Assembly (NCBI RefSeq): GCF_005154805.1 | Contig: NZ_CP039727.1 | Span: 3,221,501 to 3,285,500, forward strand | Source of the DNA: Bacillus sp. S3 | Lineage (GTDB): Bacteria; Bacillota; Bacilli; Bacillales; Cytobacillaceae | Reading direction: 5' to 3' | Length of the DNA: 64,000 nt | In this document: piece by piece, positions 9,305 through 19,217 of the stretch | How positions within the stretch are numbered: position 1 is the stretch's first letter | How the letters are laid out: each line of letters starts with the position of its first letter | Position numbers and translations under genes: made by a program | The notes under the pieces: generated by a model | Database searches by the model: none | Told to the model about the DNA's origin: nothing | What the model saw: only the letters and a program-made list of their open reading frames with translations

Positions 9305-9340
9305 AAAAAAACTGAAAGCCCGTGTCTCTCAGTTTTTTTC
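9305..9340 (-). terminator. Terminator of the ypiP gene
   Basis: Minus strand: AACTGAGAG and CTTTCAGTT form a 9-bp stem (one G-U pair) with a 7-base loop, followed by seven T. It overlaps the stop of the methyltransferase gene. Confidence 0.75.
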
Positions 9341-10105
9341 GATAATTCCAAAATGAAATTTTGCGCTTTTTCGACGGTTGACAATAAAACCATACCTCTC
9401 AAAGCGCTGACTCTTATAGTAGTCTTTCAGGACAACCCTTTTTTTCGCGACTCTCAATGCTTCTATTATTGATTCCTCTGTTAAATCATCGTGGATGGCA
9501 AATTGGCCTAACCCCTTAATACCATCAGACTCTAGAATCGTTTCCTCAAACATTGGGTCAAAATAAACACAATCGACCGAATCATTTTGCTGCGTCTTTA
9601 AAAATTCAAGTGCCTTACTTTGAATGACAGTAATTTTTTCCATCGCTTCTTTCATAATTTGCAGACCAGGATCCCATACTTTAAGTCCTTCCTGCACAAT
9701 ATAAGCAAGGTATTTATGTCCCTCAAGCCCGGTAACATGGCCTCCCTTTCCGACTAGAAAGCTTGCGACAATTGCATCAGAAGCTAGGCCAAGAGTGCAA
9801 TCAAGAATAGTCATACCTTCAGTTAGTTGTGCTGCATCGGCAAATGGATCGTTCTCCCCGCTTAGCAGCCGCTTGATGCGAAACATAGCAGAATTGGGAT
9901 GGAAAAAGAATGGGAGCGTGGAGCCTTTTTCAAACAGCTCTACACGATCTTTCCCGACCACAAGACAGTCACTGTTTGCTTTTAATTGCAATTGGATAAT
10001 TGATTTCTTTTTTCTTGGAAGATACGGTACTCCTAAAGTTACAGCAATTTCTTTGGCCTTATCTGTCATTTCTTGATTTGTACGACCGGCAGTTGTTACA
10101 AACAT
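9329..10105 (-). CDS. ypiP: Class I SAM-dependent methyltransferase, RsmJ-related (YpiP)
   Basis: 258 aa. The SAM-binding motif I is degenerate (TILDCTLGLASDAIVAS) and motif IV is DCVYFDPMFEE, as in the RsmJ/YpiP family, whose E. coli member methylates 16S rRNA G1516. Whether this shorter Gram-positive relative acts on the same base is not established. A following KSAKFHFGIIEK C-terminus is conserved. It sits between ypjP and brxA as in B. subtilis. Confidence 0.8.
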   Translation of the reverse strand: MFVTTAGRTNQEMTDKAKEIAVTLGVPYLPRKKKSIIQLQLKANSDCLVVGKDRVELFEKGSTLPFFFHPNSAMFRIKRLLSGENDPFADAAQLTEGMTILDCTLGLASDAIVASFLVGKGGHVTGLEGHKYLAYIVQEGLKVWDPGLQIMKEAMEKITVIQSKALEFLKTQQNDSVDCVYFDPMFEETILESDGIKGLGQFAIHDDLTEESIIEALRVAKKRVVLKDYYKSQRFERYGFIVNRRKSAKFHFGIIEKN

Positions 10106-10159
10106 ACAATCATCCCATTTAAGTTAATAAAAAGAAAAGGACGTCTAATGACATCCTAG

Positions 10160-10594
10160 TTAGCAATGAACTTCAAACGCTCCCAATAAATTTTGCATAA
10201 CCGTTTCCATTGGCATACCTTCAATATCATGGCGGGGAATGAAATGGACGACCTTTCTATCCTTTATTAACGCCATTGATGGAGATGATGGTTCAATTCC
10301 CTCGAAATACTCACGCATTTTAGCCGTTGCCTCTTTATCCTGGCCAGCAAATACGGTAACAAGATGATTCGGCTTTTTGGCACTATTTAGAACCGCTTGT
10401 GTCGCAGCAGGGCGGGCTAGTCCGGCAGCACAGCCGCACACGGAATTCACCACAACAAGTGTCGTCCCGTCTGATTTATCCATAAAGTTTTCTACAGCTA
10501 CTGGTGTTGTCAGCTCTTCAAAACCAGCTCTTGTCAGCTCTTCCCGCATCGGCAGCACCATTTGTTTCATATATTCTTCATATGCATTAGACAT
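10160..10594 (-). CDS. brxA: Bacilliredoxin BrxA (YphP)
   Basis: 144 aa with the family's CGC active site at residues 53-55 (VVNSVCGCAAGLARPAA). Bacilliredoxins remove bacillithiol from mixed disulfides on proteins after oxidative stress. Similarity to BrxA rather than BrxB is judged from MSNAYEEYMKQ at the N-terminus and the conserved GQDKEATAKMREYFEG segment. GGAGTGA precedes the ATG. Confidence 0.93.
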   Translation of the reverse strand: MSNAYEEYMKQMVLPMREELTRAGFEELTTPVAVENFMDKSDGTTLVVVNSVCGCAAGLARPAATQAVLNSAKKPNHLVTVFAGQDKEATAKMREYFEGIEPSSPSMALIKDRKVVHFIPRHDIEGMPMETVMQNLLGAFEVHC

Positions 10595-10648
10595 TTAATC
10601 ACTCCATTTCTCCTATTTATAATACTATACAATTGAAAAGTTACATAA

Positions 10649-11788
10649 TTACGTGTCTGACTTTCTCGCTTCGGTCATCTGCTTCCAGACGGAACCCATT
10701 GCTTCCTCGCCGCCTTCAATTCTTTCAATTGCCATCTTGATTTGCAAGCTAACCTCGAATTCCCGGTCGTTTTCCGCTGCTTTTAAAGCTGGAATCGACT
10801 TTTCGTCACCCACTTCGTATAAAAACATTGCCGCTCTCCAGCGCACCAATTTACTTTGATCTTGCAATGCCTTTGCCATTTCTTCTGAGGCTTCGGCAAA
10901 ACCTAAATCAGATAAGCAATCTCCTGCGGTTCTCCTGACGGTAACAGTTTTATCCTTAAGCGCCCGATATAAAAGCGGCAGCACTTCCTTCTCTTTTATC
11001 ATCCCAAGATAGACAGTCGCCAGTCTTCGAATCGATGGTTTCTCATCTGCTAAAGCCTTTTCAAGAACAGGTAAATCATCAAGTTCGGGGTCATCCATTT
11101 GCTCAAGAAGCTGATAGCGAATCTGCCAGTCTGGATTCTCTAGATTGGCAATAGTTACTTTATTGCGAGTTCGATGTGGTTTGTGACCAACAGCGGTAGT
11201 TGAGTCGCTTGTTTGAGCTTTTATGACAAGTGCTTCTAAACGATCTTTTGGATAGGCAGCGATTAATTCCTCGACAACCTCTATGCCAATCTGATCAAAG
11301 TCACCATAGCGGACACCTTGATTTTGCCATTTCCGCAATAGAATATAGTTGTCTTCGGGAAGTTGAGCCCGCTCCCTTGCCTTTAAAAAATAATCAGGCA
11401 TACCAAATCTGCGTTCCGTCGAGCTGTCTGTCAGCTTTACTTGCAACGGAATATCCTTAAACATTTGGATTTCAACCTTAATTTCACCAAAATGTTCATC
11501 TACTTTAACGGTTTGGACGGCATCATCCGCTTTTTCTCCAAAAGCCTGCCGGACTTGAGGCAATAATTCCTTCCAGTCATATTTCGCATTCCGCTCAACG
11601 GCTAAAAAACCAACGACGTGGTATACGCCTTTAATCCCTTCAATTTGTAGGATAGACTGGATAATTGGAGGTGCCTCATTTGCAGTTTCCTTCTTATAAT
11701 TATGGCTCTTCCCCATTGGCAGTTCTTGATCTAAATTGATTTTCATCGTATTCGGACTTGGCGTTGGTTCGATGGTCTTAATTTTCAA
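10649..11788 (-). CDS. ypgR: CvfC-like conserved virulence factor C family protein (YpgR)
   Basis: About 380 aa. The N-terminus (LKIKTIEPTPSPNTMKINL) is the NifU/Nfu N-terminal scaffold domain; the C-terminal half (from about residue 210) contains HEAT repeats of the PBS-lyase kind (LADEKPSIRRLATVYLG, LKDKTVTVRRTAGDCLS). The start is taken as TTG 11788 because AGGTG lies six bases before it; in-frame GTGs at 11791 and 11797 overlap that RBS. The Staphylococcus homologue affects virulence; the molecular role is unknown. Confidence 0.82.
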   Translation of the reverse strand: MKIKTIEPTPSPNTMKINLDQELPMGKSHNYKKETANEAPPIIQSILQIEGIKGVYHVVGFLAVERNAKYDWKELLPQVRQAFGEKADDAVQTVKVDEHFGEIKVEIQMFKDIPLQVKLTDSSTERRFGMPDYFLKARERAQLPEDNYILLRKWQNQGVRYGDFDQIGIEVVEELIAAYPKDRLEALVIKAQTSDSTTAVGHKPHRTRNKVTIANLENPDWQIRYQLLEQMDDPELDDLPVLEKALADEKPSIRRLATVYLGMIKEKEVLPLLYRALKDKTVTVRRTAGDCLSDLGFAEASEEMAKALQDQSKLVRWRAAMFLYEVGDEKSIPALKAAENDREFEVSLQIKMAIERIEGGEEAMGSVWKQMTEARKSDT

Positions 11789-11875
11789 CACAATCACCTA
11801 ATTCTCATATATTTCAATTACAAGTTTAACATAACCGAAATAGCACTTTCATTTGAAATGCATTTGGCAAATGAA

Positions 11876-13771
11876 TTAGTCATTTTCGGCAAGTTCCGCA
11901 AGATATGACCAGCGCTCGATTAGATGCTCGAGCTTTTCATTCAATTCAGCTTCCTGCTTCATCAACTCCTGAGCCTTAGTAAAATCACTGCCTACCGTTC
12001 CCAATTCTTCCGTTATCTCTTCAAGGCTGGCCTCAGTCTGTGCAATAACCTCATCAATCTCTTCCCATTCCTTTTTTTCCTTAAAGGTGAGCTTTTTCTT
12101 CTTTTCCTTTTCAAGAGCTCTGGCAGGTTGATTTACCTTTGTTTCGGATTTCACCTTTTGTGCTTCAAGTTCCGTTTCTCTTGAAAGATAATCGCTATAA
12201 TTTCCATAGAAAAATTCAATTACCCCTTCACCTCTTAACACCAATAACTGCTCAGCAATTTTATCAAGGAAATATCGGTCATGAGAAACCGTAATCACAA
12301 CACCAGGAAATTCTTCCAGATAATCCTCTAATACTGTCAAGGTTTGAGTATCGAGATCGTTTGTTGGTTCGTCCAGCAAGAGAACATTAGGCGCGGTCAT
12401 CAGAAGCTTTAAAAGGTAAAGCCGGCGCTTTTCGCCGCCGGACAGCTTGCGGATAGGCGTTCCATGTGTAAATGCCGGAAATAGAAAGCGCTCCAGCATT
12501 TGTGCTGCAGAAATCGTTTTCCCATCTGATGTTTCTACAATCTCAGCTGTCTCTTTAATATATTCAATCATGCGCTTATTTTCATCCATATCTTCACTTT
12601 CTTGGGTATAATAAGCAATTTTAACCGTTTGTCCCATGATGAATTCACCTTCATCAAGCGGGATTTTCTTAGCTAAAATATTTAATAATGTTGATTTGCC
12701 GGCTCCGTTCCTGCCGATGATGCCAATTCTGTCCCCTGGTTTTATGAGTAAATTAAAGTGATCTAAAATCACCTTTTCCACATAGTGCTTCGAAGCATCC
12801 TTCAGTTCAAAAACCTGTTTCCCGAGCCTGCTCCCATTTAACGAAATATCCAGTTTTTCTCCGGATGGCTTCCCGCTTGAAAGTTTATCTTCAAGGTCTT
12901 CAAATCGCTGAATCCTTGCCTTTTGCTTCGTGGTTCTCGCTTTAGCCCCGCGCCTCATCCACTCGAGCTCACGTCGAAAGAGGTTACTTCTTTTTTCAAA
13001 CGTAGCCGCATCATTTTCCTCGCGGATTGCTTTTGCCTCTAAAAAGGCTGCATAATTTCCTTTGTAGCTGTAAAGATTTCCTCCATCTAATTCAAACATG
13101 CGGTTAGCTACCCGGTCTAAAAAGTAACGATCGTGAGTAACAAGCAAAATAGACCCCTTGTATCTGCTTAGGTAGTCCTCCAGCCATTTAACAGAATCAA
13201 AATCAAGATGGTTTGTCGGCTCGTCTAAAATCAATAAATCCGGTTCAGCAATTAATACCTGAGCTAAAGCAACCCGCTTTTTTTGTCCACCCGACAGCTC
13301 ACCGATTTTCTTTGTAAAATCCTCAAGCCCTAATTTCATTAAAATCGACTTGGCATTTGTACTAGCATCCCACGCATTTAACGCATCCATTTGCTTTTGT
13401 AATCGAAAAAGCTCCTCTTGAACCTTAGAATCATTTGGCGACTTATTCAGAGATAATAAAGTCTTTTCGTAATCCCGCATTAGTTTAAGTATTGGTGCAT
13501 CGCCATGAAAGACCTGTTCTAACACTGATTTTTCATCATCTAACTCTGGCTTTTGATTTAAAAAAGAAATCGAATAATCTTTACCCGTGATGATTTTTCC
13601 TTCGTCAGGCACATCAAGACCGGCAATAATTTTTAATAGAGACGATTTGCCGGTACCGTTAATCCCAATTAAACCGACACGCTCTTTTTCACTAATGGTA
13701 AAAGAGATGTCATTAAAAAGCTGTTTCTCGCCATATGTTTTCGAAACATTTTCCACTGTGAGCATTTTCAT
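11876..13771 (-). CDS. yfmR: ABC-F family ATPase, YfmR/Uup type
   Basis: 631 aa with two ATP-binding cassettes: Walker A GINGTGKSS and GRNGAGKST, signature LSGGQKKR and LSGGEKRR, Walker B LLILDEPTNHLD and VLLLDEPTNDLD, no membrane segments, and a C-terminal coiled coil of about 80 residues rich in Lys and Glu. This is the architecture of Uup/YfmR ABC-F translation factors, which relieve ribosome stalling. The exact orthology is inferred from length and the C-terminal extension. It begins at the stop of the upstream HD gene, so the two form an operon. Confidence 0.88.
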   Translation of the reverse strand: MKMLTVENVSKTYGEKQLFNDISFTISEKERVGLIGINGTGKSSLLKIIAGLDVPDEGKIITGKDYSISFLNQKPELDDEKSVLEQVFHGDAPILKLMRDYEKTLLSLNKSPNDSKVQEELFRLQKQMDALNAWDASTNAKSILMKLGLEDFTKKIGELSGGQKKRVALAQVLIAEPDLLILDEPTNHLDFDSVKWLEDYLSRYKGSILLVTHDRYFLDRVANRMFELDGGNLYSYKGNYAAFLEAKAIREENDAATFEKRSNLFRRELEWMRRGAKARTTKQKARIQRFEDLEDKLSSGKPSGEKLDISLNGSRLGKQVFELKDASKHYVEKVILDHFNLLIKPGDRIGIIGRNGAGKSTLLNILAKKIPLDEGEFIMGQTVKIAYYTQESEDMDENKRMIEYIKETAEIVETSDGKTISAAQMLERFLFPAFTHGTPIRKLSGGEKRRLYLLKLLMTAPNVLLLDEPTNDLDTQTLTVLEDYLEEFPGVVITVSHDRYFLDKIAEQLLVLRGEGVIEFFYGNYSDYLSRETELEAQKVKSETKVNQPARALEKEKKKKLTFKEKKEWEEIDEVIAQTEASLEEITEELGTVGSDFTKAQELMKQEAELNEKLEHLIERWSYLAELAEND

Positions 13772-14419
13772 TTACTTTTTTCCATCCCATTCTTGGTAAA
13801 ATTGGTCTAGAAAACCAAGCATCATCTGCTGACGGCTTTCCGCCATCTTTCTGGCAGCATTCGTGTTCAATAAATCTGTTAATTTCAAGAGCTTTTCATA
13901 GAAATGGTGGATGCTTGTTGATTTCCCTTTTCGGTATTCTTCTATCGTCATTTCATTCCTTACTTCAATCGACGGGTCGTAGATTGGCTGTCCTTTTTTA
14001 CCGCCATAAGCGAATACTCTGGCAATTCCGATGGCACCAATCGCATCTAAGCGGTCAGCATCCTGAACGATTTTTGCCTCTATTGTTAAAAGCTCCTTTT
14101 TTCTTCCACCCTTAAATGAAATCGATTCAATGATTTGGATAATATGTTTTCTTTCCTTGTCAGCAAGGGAAATCGTTTTGAAAAAAGAAGCTAATTTCTC
14201 TCTGCCTTTTTCAGCACTTTCGTTTAGCTTTTCATCGGGGATATCATGGAGAAGCGCAGACATTTCAATGATAAACGGATCTCCTGTCAATTCTTCCTTG
14301 GAAATATGTAAGGCATTTCGCCGCACGCGGTCTACATGGAACCAATCATGCCCTGTTGCATCTTCACCTAATTCACTTCGGACAAACTTTTCTGTCTCTT
14401 CTATAACTTGATTTTTCAA
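13772..14419 (-). CDS. ypgQ: HD-domain phosphohydrolase (YpgQ)
   Basis: 215 aa. The metal-binding HD signature is H24...H28 (GHDWFHVDRV), H58-D59 (LLHDI) and a distal Asp in VQDADRLDAIGA. B. subtilis YpgQ is an HD-fold (deoxy)nucleotide pyrophosphohydrolase; the same activity is inferred here. The stop abuts the following ABC-F gene. Confidence 0.85.
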   Translation of the reverse strand: MKNQVIEETEKFVRSELGEDATGHDWFHVDRVRRNALHISKEELTGDPFIIEMSALLHDIPDEKLNESAEKGREKLASFFKTISLADKERKHIIQIIESISFKGGRKKELLTIEAKIVQDADRLDAIGAIGIARVFAYGGKKGQPIYDPSIEVRNEMTIEEYRKGKSTSIHHFYEKLLKLTDLLNTNAARKMAESRQQMMLGFLDQFYQEWDGKK

Positions 14420-14460
14420 TCACAAACACCTACCTTCATCCTTGCTATTTTAACATAAAT

Positions 14461-14504
14461 AAAAAATCCGCGGAATTATCACTGAATTCCGCGGATTTTA
14501 TTAT
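14461..14504 (-). terminator. Terminator of the degV-family gene
   Basis: A 14-bp stem, AAATCCGCGGAATT pairing with AATTCCGCGGATTT around a short loop, followed on the minus strand by a T run. The stop codon of the DegV gene lies at its upstream edge. Confidence 0.88.
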
Positions 14505-15349
14505 TTTAGCCCATTAAACCAGCTGATCCCCAATGTGTTTTCACCGGCATGGACCCCGATTACAGCTCCAAGCGGACAACACTTAATCTCCAGTTGCGGA
14601 AATTGTTCCATTAGCTCACCTCGCCAATGTTCTGCCTGTTCCTCATGTAATCCGTATAAAATATACACTTCTTTAAATTGGTATTTTTCATAGGAAAGGC
14701 GGAAGTAATCAAGAATTTTTTCTTTTGCCTTTTTCTCTCCACGAACCTTTTCCTTCACTTCTAATGCGCCATTTTCGATCGAAATGATCGGTTTAACATT
14801 TAACATACTGCCAAGGAAGAATTGCAGCCCTGACATTCTGCCGCCACGATGAAGCTGTTCCAGACTTCCAATCAATACATATGTCTCGTTTGTATCCCTG
14901 ATTTGTTCAAGCGCTTCCTTAACCGCATCAAGGCCGTGACCTGCAGCAAATAATTCCATCCCTTTTTTCAATAAGGCAGACATGGGATAGGTAAGGATTT
15001 GTGAATCAAAGATTGTTACCGGAATATCAACTAGTTTGGCTGCCTGCTCACTTGAGGATACCGTTCCACTTAATTTTCCTGAAAGGAGGACAGTGACAAT
15101 TTGGTCATAATCCTTCGCAAGCTGCTCATATAAAGATTGAAACGCACCCACAGACGGCTGCGATGTCATCGGAGGGTTTTTCAATTGTTTTAAACGGTCA
15201 AAAAGCTGTTGTGGGGTTAGGTCTATCCCATCGGAATACTCTTCACCATCCAGCAAAACTGTTAATGGAATCGTATACAAGTCTGGATGATTTTTCAATT
15301 CCTGATCTAAATAGGCAGTACTATCGGTAACCCATGCCGTCTTCACCAA
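14501..15349 (-). CDS. DegV-family fatty-acid-binding protein
   Basis: 282 aa. The N-terminal AWVTDSTAYLDQE, the GVHAGENTLGISWF C-terminus and TSQPSVGAFQSLYEQL near residue 58 match the DegV/FakB family, which binds fatty acids and presents them to a kinase. No FakA kinase lies nearby. Which paralogue this corresponds to cannot be decided from the sequence alone. Confidence 0.9.
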   Translation of the reverse strand: MVKTAWVTDSTAYLDQELKNHPDLYTIPLTVLLDGEEYSDGIDLTPQQLFDRLKQLKNPPMTSQPSVGAFQSLYEQLAKDYDQIVTVLLSGKLSGTVSSSEQAAKLVDIPVTIFDSQILTYPMSALLKKGMELFAAGHGLDAVKEALEQIRDTNETYVLIGSLEQLHRGGRMSGLQFFLGSMLNVKPIISIENGALEVKEKVRGEKKAKEKILDYFRLSYEKYQFKEVYILYGLHEEQAEHWRGELMEQFPQLEIKCCPLGAVIGVHAGENTLGISWFNGLK

Positions 15350-15440
15350 TGCATCTCCCCTTATTTTTAGTATGAGGTCTTATTATCTAGTTAGTACCAT
15401 CGTACCTTTATTTTTGAATATTGTAAATATTTTATACTAC

Positions 15441-15474
15441 AAATAGAACCAGCTATTTTATAAAGCTGGTTCTA
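15441..15474 (-). terminator. Hairpin terminator after the fhs operon
   Basis: A perfect 10-bp stem (AGAACCAGCT / AGCTGGTTCT) with a 9-base A/T loop sits just downstream of the 15485 gene on the minus strand. The T tail is short, so termination may be partial. Confidence 0.6.
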
Positions 15475-15484
15475 CGTTAATTTT

Positions 15485-16000
15485 CTATATTGCTTTGTTC
15501 AGTTTTTCTAAAGTGATTACCAGAAAATCAGTCATTTCAACCAGATCATCTAATTGATCTTCAGTAATCAATCGATCAAATACCAACGTAATGACTGTTT
15601 TAATGCTTTTATCCGGTTCTAGCGGTTTTTTGTGAACGGACAGAGATATTTTTCTAGTTGCTCCCCAAATATCACGAAGGATTTTTACTATGGATTGATA
15701 ATCAATTTCCACATCATGTTCAAGAAAGAACTGCATGTTTAAATAACACCCGGCATGATGATCTGATAGTGAATTTGGAAGGAGCTCCGCTGCTAAATTA
15801 TGAAGGTCTGATTTTAACTCCATTTTAACGATGACAGAACTATGAGGCAGTCGAATAGATACATCAAACTGACGGGACATTTTAGCCATATTTAGTAAAT
15901 CATTTCTGTCCGTTATGACGATTTCACCGCTAATGTCCCGATCATAAAGGACACCTTCAATCACAACCTTCATATTATCGAAAGCCGTTGGATCAAACAT
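15485..16000 (-). CDS. Conserved hypothetical protein downstream of fhs
   Basis: 171 aa, soluble, acidic, with no catalytic motif that I recognise. It has an AAAAGGAG RBS overlapping the end of fhs and begins 15 bases after the fhs stop, so it is co-transcribed with fhs. The alternation of beta-rich segments (VVIEGVLYDRDISGEIVITD; ISLSVHKK) and helices suggests a small alpha/beta domain. I give no function. Confidence 0.75.
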   Translation of the reverse strand: MFDPTAFDNMKVVIEGVLYDRDISGEIVITDRNDLLNMAKMSRQFDVSIRLPHSSVIVKMELKSDLHNLAAELLPNSLSDHHAGCYLNMQFFLEHDVEIDYQSIVKILRDIWGATRKISLSVHKKPLEPDKSIKTVITLVFDRLITEDQLDDLVEMTDFLVITLEKLNKAI

Positions 16001-16015
16001 TATCGCGACTCCTTT

Positions 16016-17704
16016 TTAGAAAAGCCCAACTGCATTTCCGTTTTCATCTATATCCATTTTTAAGGCTGCAGGTTTCTTAGGCAAGCCTGGCATGGTCATG
16101 ACTTCACCTGTTAAGGCCACAATAAAACCGGCCCCAATCGATGGTTTAAATTCCCTGATGGTAACGGTGAAATTCGTGGGTCTGCCAAGCTTTGTTGGGT
16201 CATCTGATAAGGAATATTGGGATTTTGCCATGCAGACGGCCAAATTGGACCAGCCAAACTTTTCAAATTCAATTAATTGTTTTTTTGCTTTTGATGAAAA
16301 CTCGACATCCTTCCCACCATACACCTTTTGTACGATGGTTTCTATCTTTTGCTCAATCGAGTCAGATAGATCGTATAACGGGTGAAATTTGTTTTCTTCT
16401 TTTTCGATGACTGCTAAAAGCTTTTCAGCCAAATCGATACCTCCCAAACCGCCTTTTTCCCATACTTCAGTTAGGGCAACTGGAACCTTCTCCCGATTAC
16501 ACCACTCTAACAATGTTTCGACCTCAAGATCAGTATCGGTAATAAATTTATTAATTGCAACCACAACTGGCAGCCCAAAGCTTTTAATCGTTTCAATATG
16601 CTTTTGCAAATTTGCAAATCCTAATGTAAGCGATGGAATATTTTCTTGGGCTAAATCTGTTTTCGCTACACCGCCATGCATTTTCAAGGCACGAATGGTC
16701 GCGACGACAACAACGGCCTCCGGTTTAATCCCTGCACTTCGAGATTTGATATGTAAAAACTTTTCTGCACCTAAATCCGCTCCAAAACCGCCTTCGGTGA
16801 TGACGTAGTCTGCTAACTTTGCAGCTGCCGTTGTGGCAATTACACTGTTGCATCCATGCGCAATATTGGCAAAAGGTCCACCATGAATCAGCGCAGGAGT
16901 ATGTTCAATCGTTTGAACAAGGTTTGGCTTAACAGCTTCTTTTAAAAGCAACGTTAATGCGCCCTCAACGCCTAGATCACCTACTGTAACCGGCTCCTTA
17001 TTCATATTATAGGCAACCACCATCCGAGATAAGCGAAGCTTTAAATCCTTTAAATCAGTTGCTAGACAAAGAACCGCCATAATTTCCGATGCCACTGTAA
17101 TATCAAAGCCATCTTCTCTTGGTATCCCCTGCAGAGGTCCACCCAGTCCAATAATTACTTTTCTTAATGCGCGATCATTTAAATCAACAGCCCGTTTCCA
17201 TACGATACGGCGCTGGTCAATTTTCAGCTCATTCCCTTGTTGGAGATGATTGTCAATTAATGCTGCGAGGGCGTTATTTGCTGTTGTAATCGCATGAAGG
17301 TCTCCAGTGAAATGGAGATTAATATCTTCCATTGGCAATACTTGTGAGTAACCTCCGCCTGTCGCCCCCCCTTTAATCCCCATTGTCGGACCTAATGAAG
17401 GTTCACGCATCGCAATCATAGCTTTTTTACCAATGCGATTAAAAGCATCTCCAAGCCCAACGGTAACAGTCGATTTCCCTTCTCCGGCAGGTGTTGGATT
17501 AATCGAGGTGACAAGAATGATTTTTCCACTTTCTTTTGTCCTCATTTTGATTAAGGCATCATTGGAAATCTTCGCTTTATATTTCCCATAAAGCTCGAGA
17601 TCATCCTCTGTCAAACCGATTTTTTCAGCTATTTCCAAAATTGGCTTCATTGTTGATGCTTGTGCAATTTCAATGTCTGATTTCACAGTTGTTTTCATAG
17701 CCAC
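16016..17704 (-). CDS. fhs: Formate--tetrahydrofolate ligase
   Basis: About 562 aa, the normal length. It makes 10-formyl-THF from formate, THF and ATP. The P-loop is TPAGEGKST, and [20 protein letters not shown] and [14 protein letters not shown] are conserved Fhs blocks. GTG 17704 is preferred because GGGGGA lies at good spacing; ATG 17698 two codons later is equally possible, and the longer ATG at 17725 lacks an RBS. The gene is absent in B. subtilis 168 but common in other bacilli. Confidence 0.95.
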   Translation of the reverse strand: MAMKTTVKSDIEIAQASTMKPILEIAEKIGLTEDDLELYGKYKAKISNDALIKMRTKESGKIILVTSINPTPAGEGKSTVTVGLGDAFNRIGKKAMIAMREPSLGPTMGIKGGATGGGYSQVLPMEDINLHFTGDLHAITTANNALAALIDNHLQQGNELKIDQRRIVWKRAVDLNDRALRKVIIGLGGPLQGIPREDGFDITVASEIMAVLCLATDLKDLKLRLSRMVVAYNMNKEPVTVGDLGVEGALTLLLKEAVKPNLVQTIEHTPALIHGGPFANIAHGCNSVIATTAAAKLADYVITEGGFGADLGAEKFLHIKSRSAGIKPEAVVVVATIRALKMHGGVAKTDLAQENIPSLTLGFANLQKHIETIKSFGLPVVVAINKFITDTDLEVETLLEWCNREKVPVALTEVWEKGGLGGIDLAEKLLAVIEKEENKFHPLYDLSDSIEQKIETIVQKVYGGKDVEFSSKAKKQLIEFEKFGWSNLAVCMAKSQYSLSDDPTKLGRPTNFTVTIREFKPSIGAGFIVALTGEVMTMPGLPKKPAALKMDIDENGNAVGLF

Positions 17705-17858
17705 ATTAATCCCCCGCTTCAGCATTTATAATTTGATCTACTTTTTCATTGTACCAAAAAAGCGCTTTCTTTCCGATTGTTAATTATGAACAAATTATTA
17801 TCTTTTCTGAAATTATAATAATGTTTATAATAGAAATATCGAATTTTTATAATATTCA

Positions 17859-17888
17859 TTGACTTTGAACTGTTTGCCGTAGTATTAA
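17859..17888 (+). promoter_or_regulatory. Candidate sigma-A promoter for metA
   Basis: TTGACT at 17859-17864 and TATTAA at 17883-17888 with an 18-base spacer. No SAM (S-box) riboswitch-like leader is visible between this and the start codon. Confidence 0.45.
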
Positions 17889-17945
17889 TGAATTTAGTAT
17901 TCAGAATTTTGCCTTAGAGCAACTTACAAAAAGGGGGATGATCAC

Positions 17946-18854
17946 TTGCCAATTAACATTCCAAAGTTATTGCCTGCAAGAGAGGTTCTTGAGCAGGAAA
18001 ATATTTTCATTATGGAAAATGAACGGGCAATCAGCCAGGATATCAGGCCTTTAAAAATACTGATTTTGAATTTAATGCCTGAAAAAGAAAAAGCAGAAAC
18101 ACAGCTCTTAAGATTATTGGGAAACACACCATTACAGGTAAATGTTAATTTGCTAAAAACCGACTCATATGAATCTACTCATACTAGCAAACAGCATTTG
18201 GAGCAGTTTTATACCACTTTCCCGGAAATTAAAAATCAGAAATTTGACGGGATGATTATAACTGGTGCCCCTGTTGAACTATTAGAATTCGATCAGGTAA
18301 AATACTGGACCGAATTAACCGAAATTATGGACTGGGCCACTCAAAATGTAACCTCAACATTACATATTTGCTGGGGTGCACAGGCTGCACTTTACTACCA
18401 TTACGGCATCCGTAAATTTGAGTTGCAGCGAAAATGTTCAGGGATATATCCCCACCGTATATTCGAGCAAAATGATATTTTATTACGGGGATTTGACGAC
18501 CAATTTTATGCTCCCCATTCCCGCTATACGGATGTTTCGATTGAGGCAATCTTACAAAAGCCTGAGTTAAAATTGCTGGCTGCCTCAGAAGATGCCGGCG
18601 CATTATTGATTGCATCTCAAGACCGGAAGCATGTGATGATTACCGGACATTTGGAATACGAATCCGATTCACTGGCACAGGAATATGAAAGAGATTTGAA
18701 TAAAGGTCTTGAAATCCATATGCCAGAGAATTATTTTCCAAACAATGACCCTACCCAGCCTCCTATTAATCGCTGGCGTTCTCATGGTCACTTATTTTTT
18801 TCAAACTGGCTCAATTATTATGTATATCAAGAAACCCCATTTTCTTGGGATTAA
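17946..18854 (+). CDS. metA: Homoserine O-acetyltransferase (MetA family)
   Basis: 302 aa. Catalytic Cys142 lies in [13 protein letters not shown], and the catalytic His and Glu in [12 protein letters not shown]. Residue 111 is Glu ([10 protein letters not shown]); in the characterised B. cereus enzyme Glu111 selects acetyl-CoA over succinyl-CoA, so acetyltransferase activity is predicted despite the MetA (succinyltransferase-like) fold. The start is TTG 17946, preceded by AAAGGGGGATGATCAC. The product enters methionine biosynthesis. Confidence 0.93.
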   Translation: MPINIPKLLPAREVLEQENIFIMENERAISQDIRPLKILILNLMPEKEKAETQLLRLLGNTPLQVNVNLLKTDSYESTHTSKQHLEQFYTTFPEIKNQKFDGMIITGAPVELLEFDQVKYWTELTEIMDWATQNVTSTLHICWGAQAALYYHYGIRKFELQRKCSGIYPHRIFEQNDILLRGFDDQFYAPHSRYTDVSIEAILQKPELKLLAASEDAGALLIASQDRKHVMITGHLEYESDSLAQEYERDLNKGLEIHMPENYFPNNDPTQPPINRWRSHGHLFFSNWLNYYVYQETPFSWD

Positions 18855-18888
18855 AACAGAGCATCGGATTCGTCCGATGCTCTGTTTC
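18853..18888 (+). terminator. Terminator of metA
   Basis: Stem CAGAGCATCGGA / TCCGATGCTCTG (12 bp) with a TTCG tetraloop, followed by TTTCT. Confidence 0.85.
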
Positions 18889-18961
18889 TATTGAGAATAT
18901 ATCATCCTTTTGTTTAATATTCGTCCAATCAAGGAATAATACGGACAAAGGAGGAATTTCA

Positions 18962-19174
18962 TTGGAATCAATTTCTGCTGTACATCGCAACCATTTCGGA
19001 GATATTATCAGTTTTGTTACATCGGAAGGGCGTGTAATTTCTTATCGCAAAGCCCTATTAGAAGTTGAGAACGGACAGATTGAGGGGGCACAAGCCATCC
19101 TGGATCTGGAAGGACGCGTGTCATTAATTCCGGAGATTGACCAGTCTTTTGACCATTATCCTAACTTATATTAA
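18962..19174 (+). CDS. DUF3892-type small hypothetical protein
   Basis: 70 aa from TTG 18962, selected because AAAGGAGG lies 7 bases upstream; any longer reading frame runs into the metA terminator. The pattern AVHRNHFGDIISFVTSEGR...SYRKALLEVENGQIEGA resembles the DUF3892 family. The function is unknown. It is monocistronic, between the metA terminator and a convergent terminator shared with mntR. Confidence 0.75.
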   Translation: MESISAVHRNHFGDIISFVTSEGRVISYRKALLEVENGQIEGAQAILDLEGRVSLIPEIDQSFDHYPNLY

Positions 19175-19217
19175 AAAGCACCCAGCCATTTTATTTTGCT
19201 AGGTGCTTTCTTTTTAT
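19173..19217. terminator. Bidirectional terminator between the DUF3892 gene and mntR
   Basis: AAAGCACCCAGC pairs with GCTAGGTGCTTT (one mismatch), flanked by A and T runs on both sides. Confidence 0.75.
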
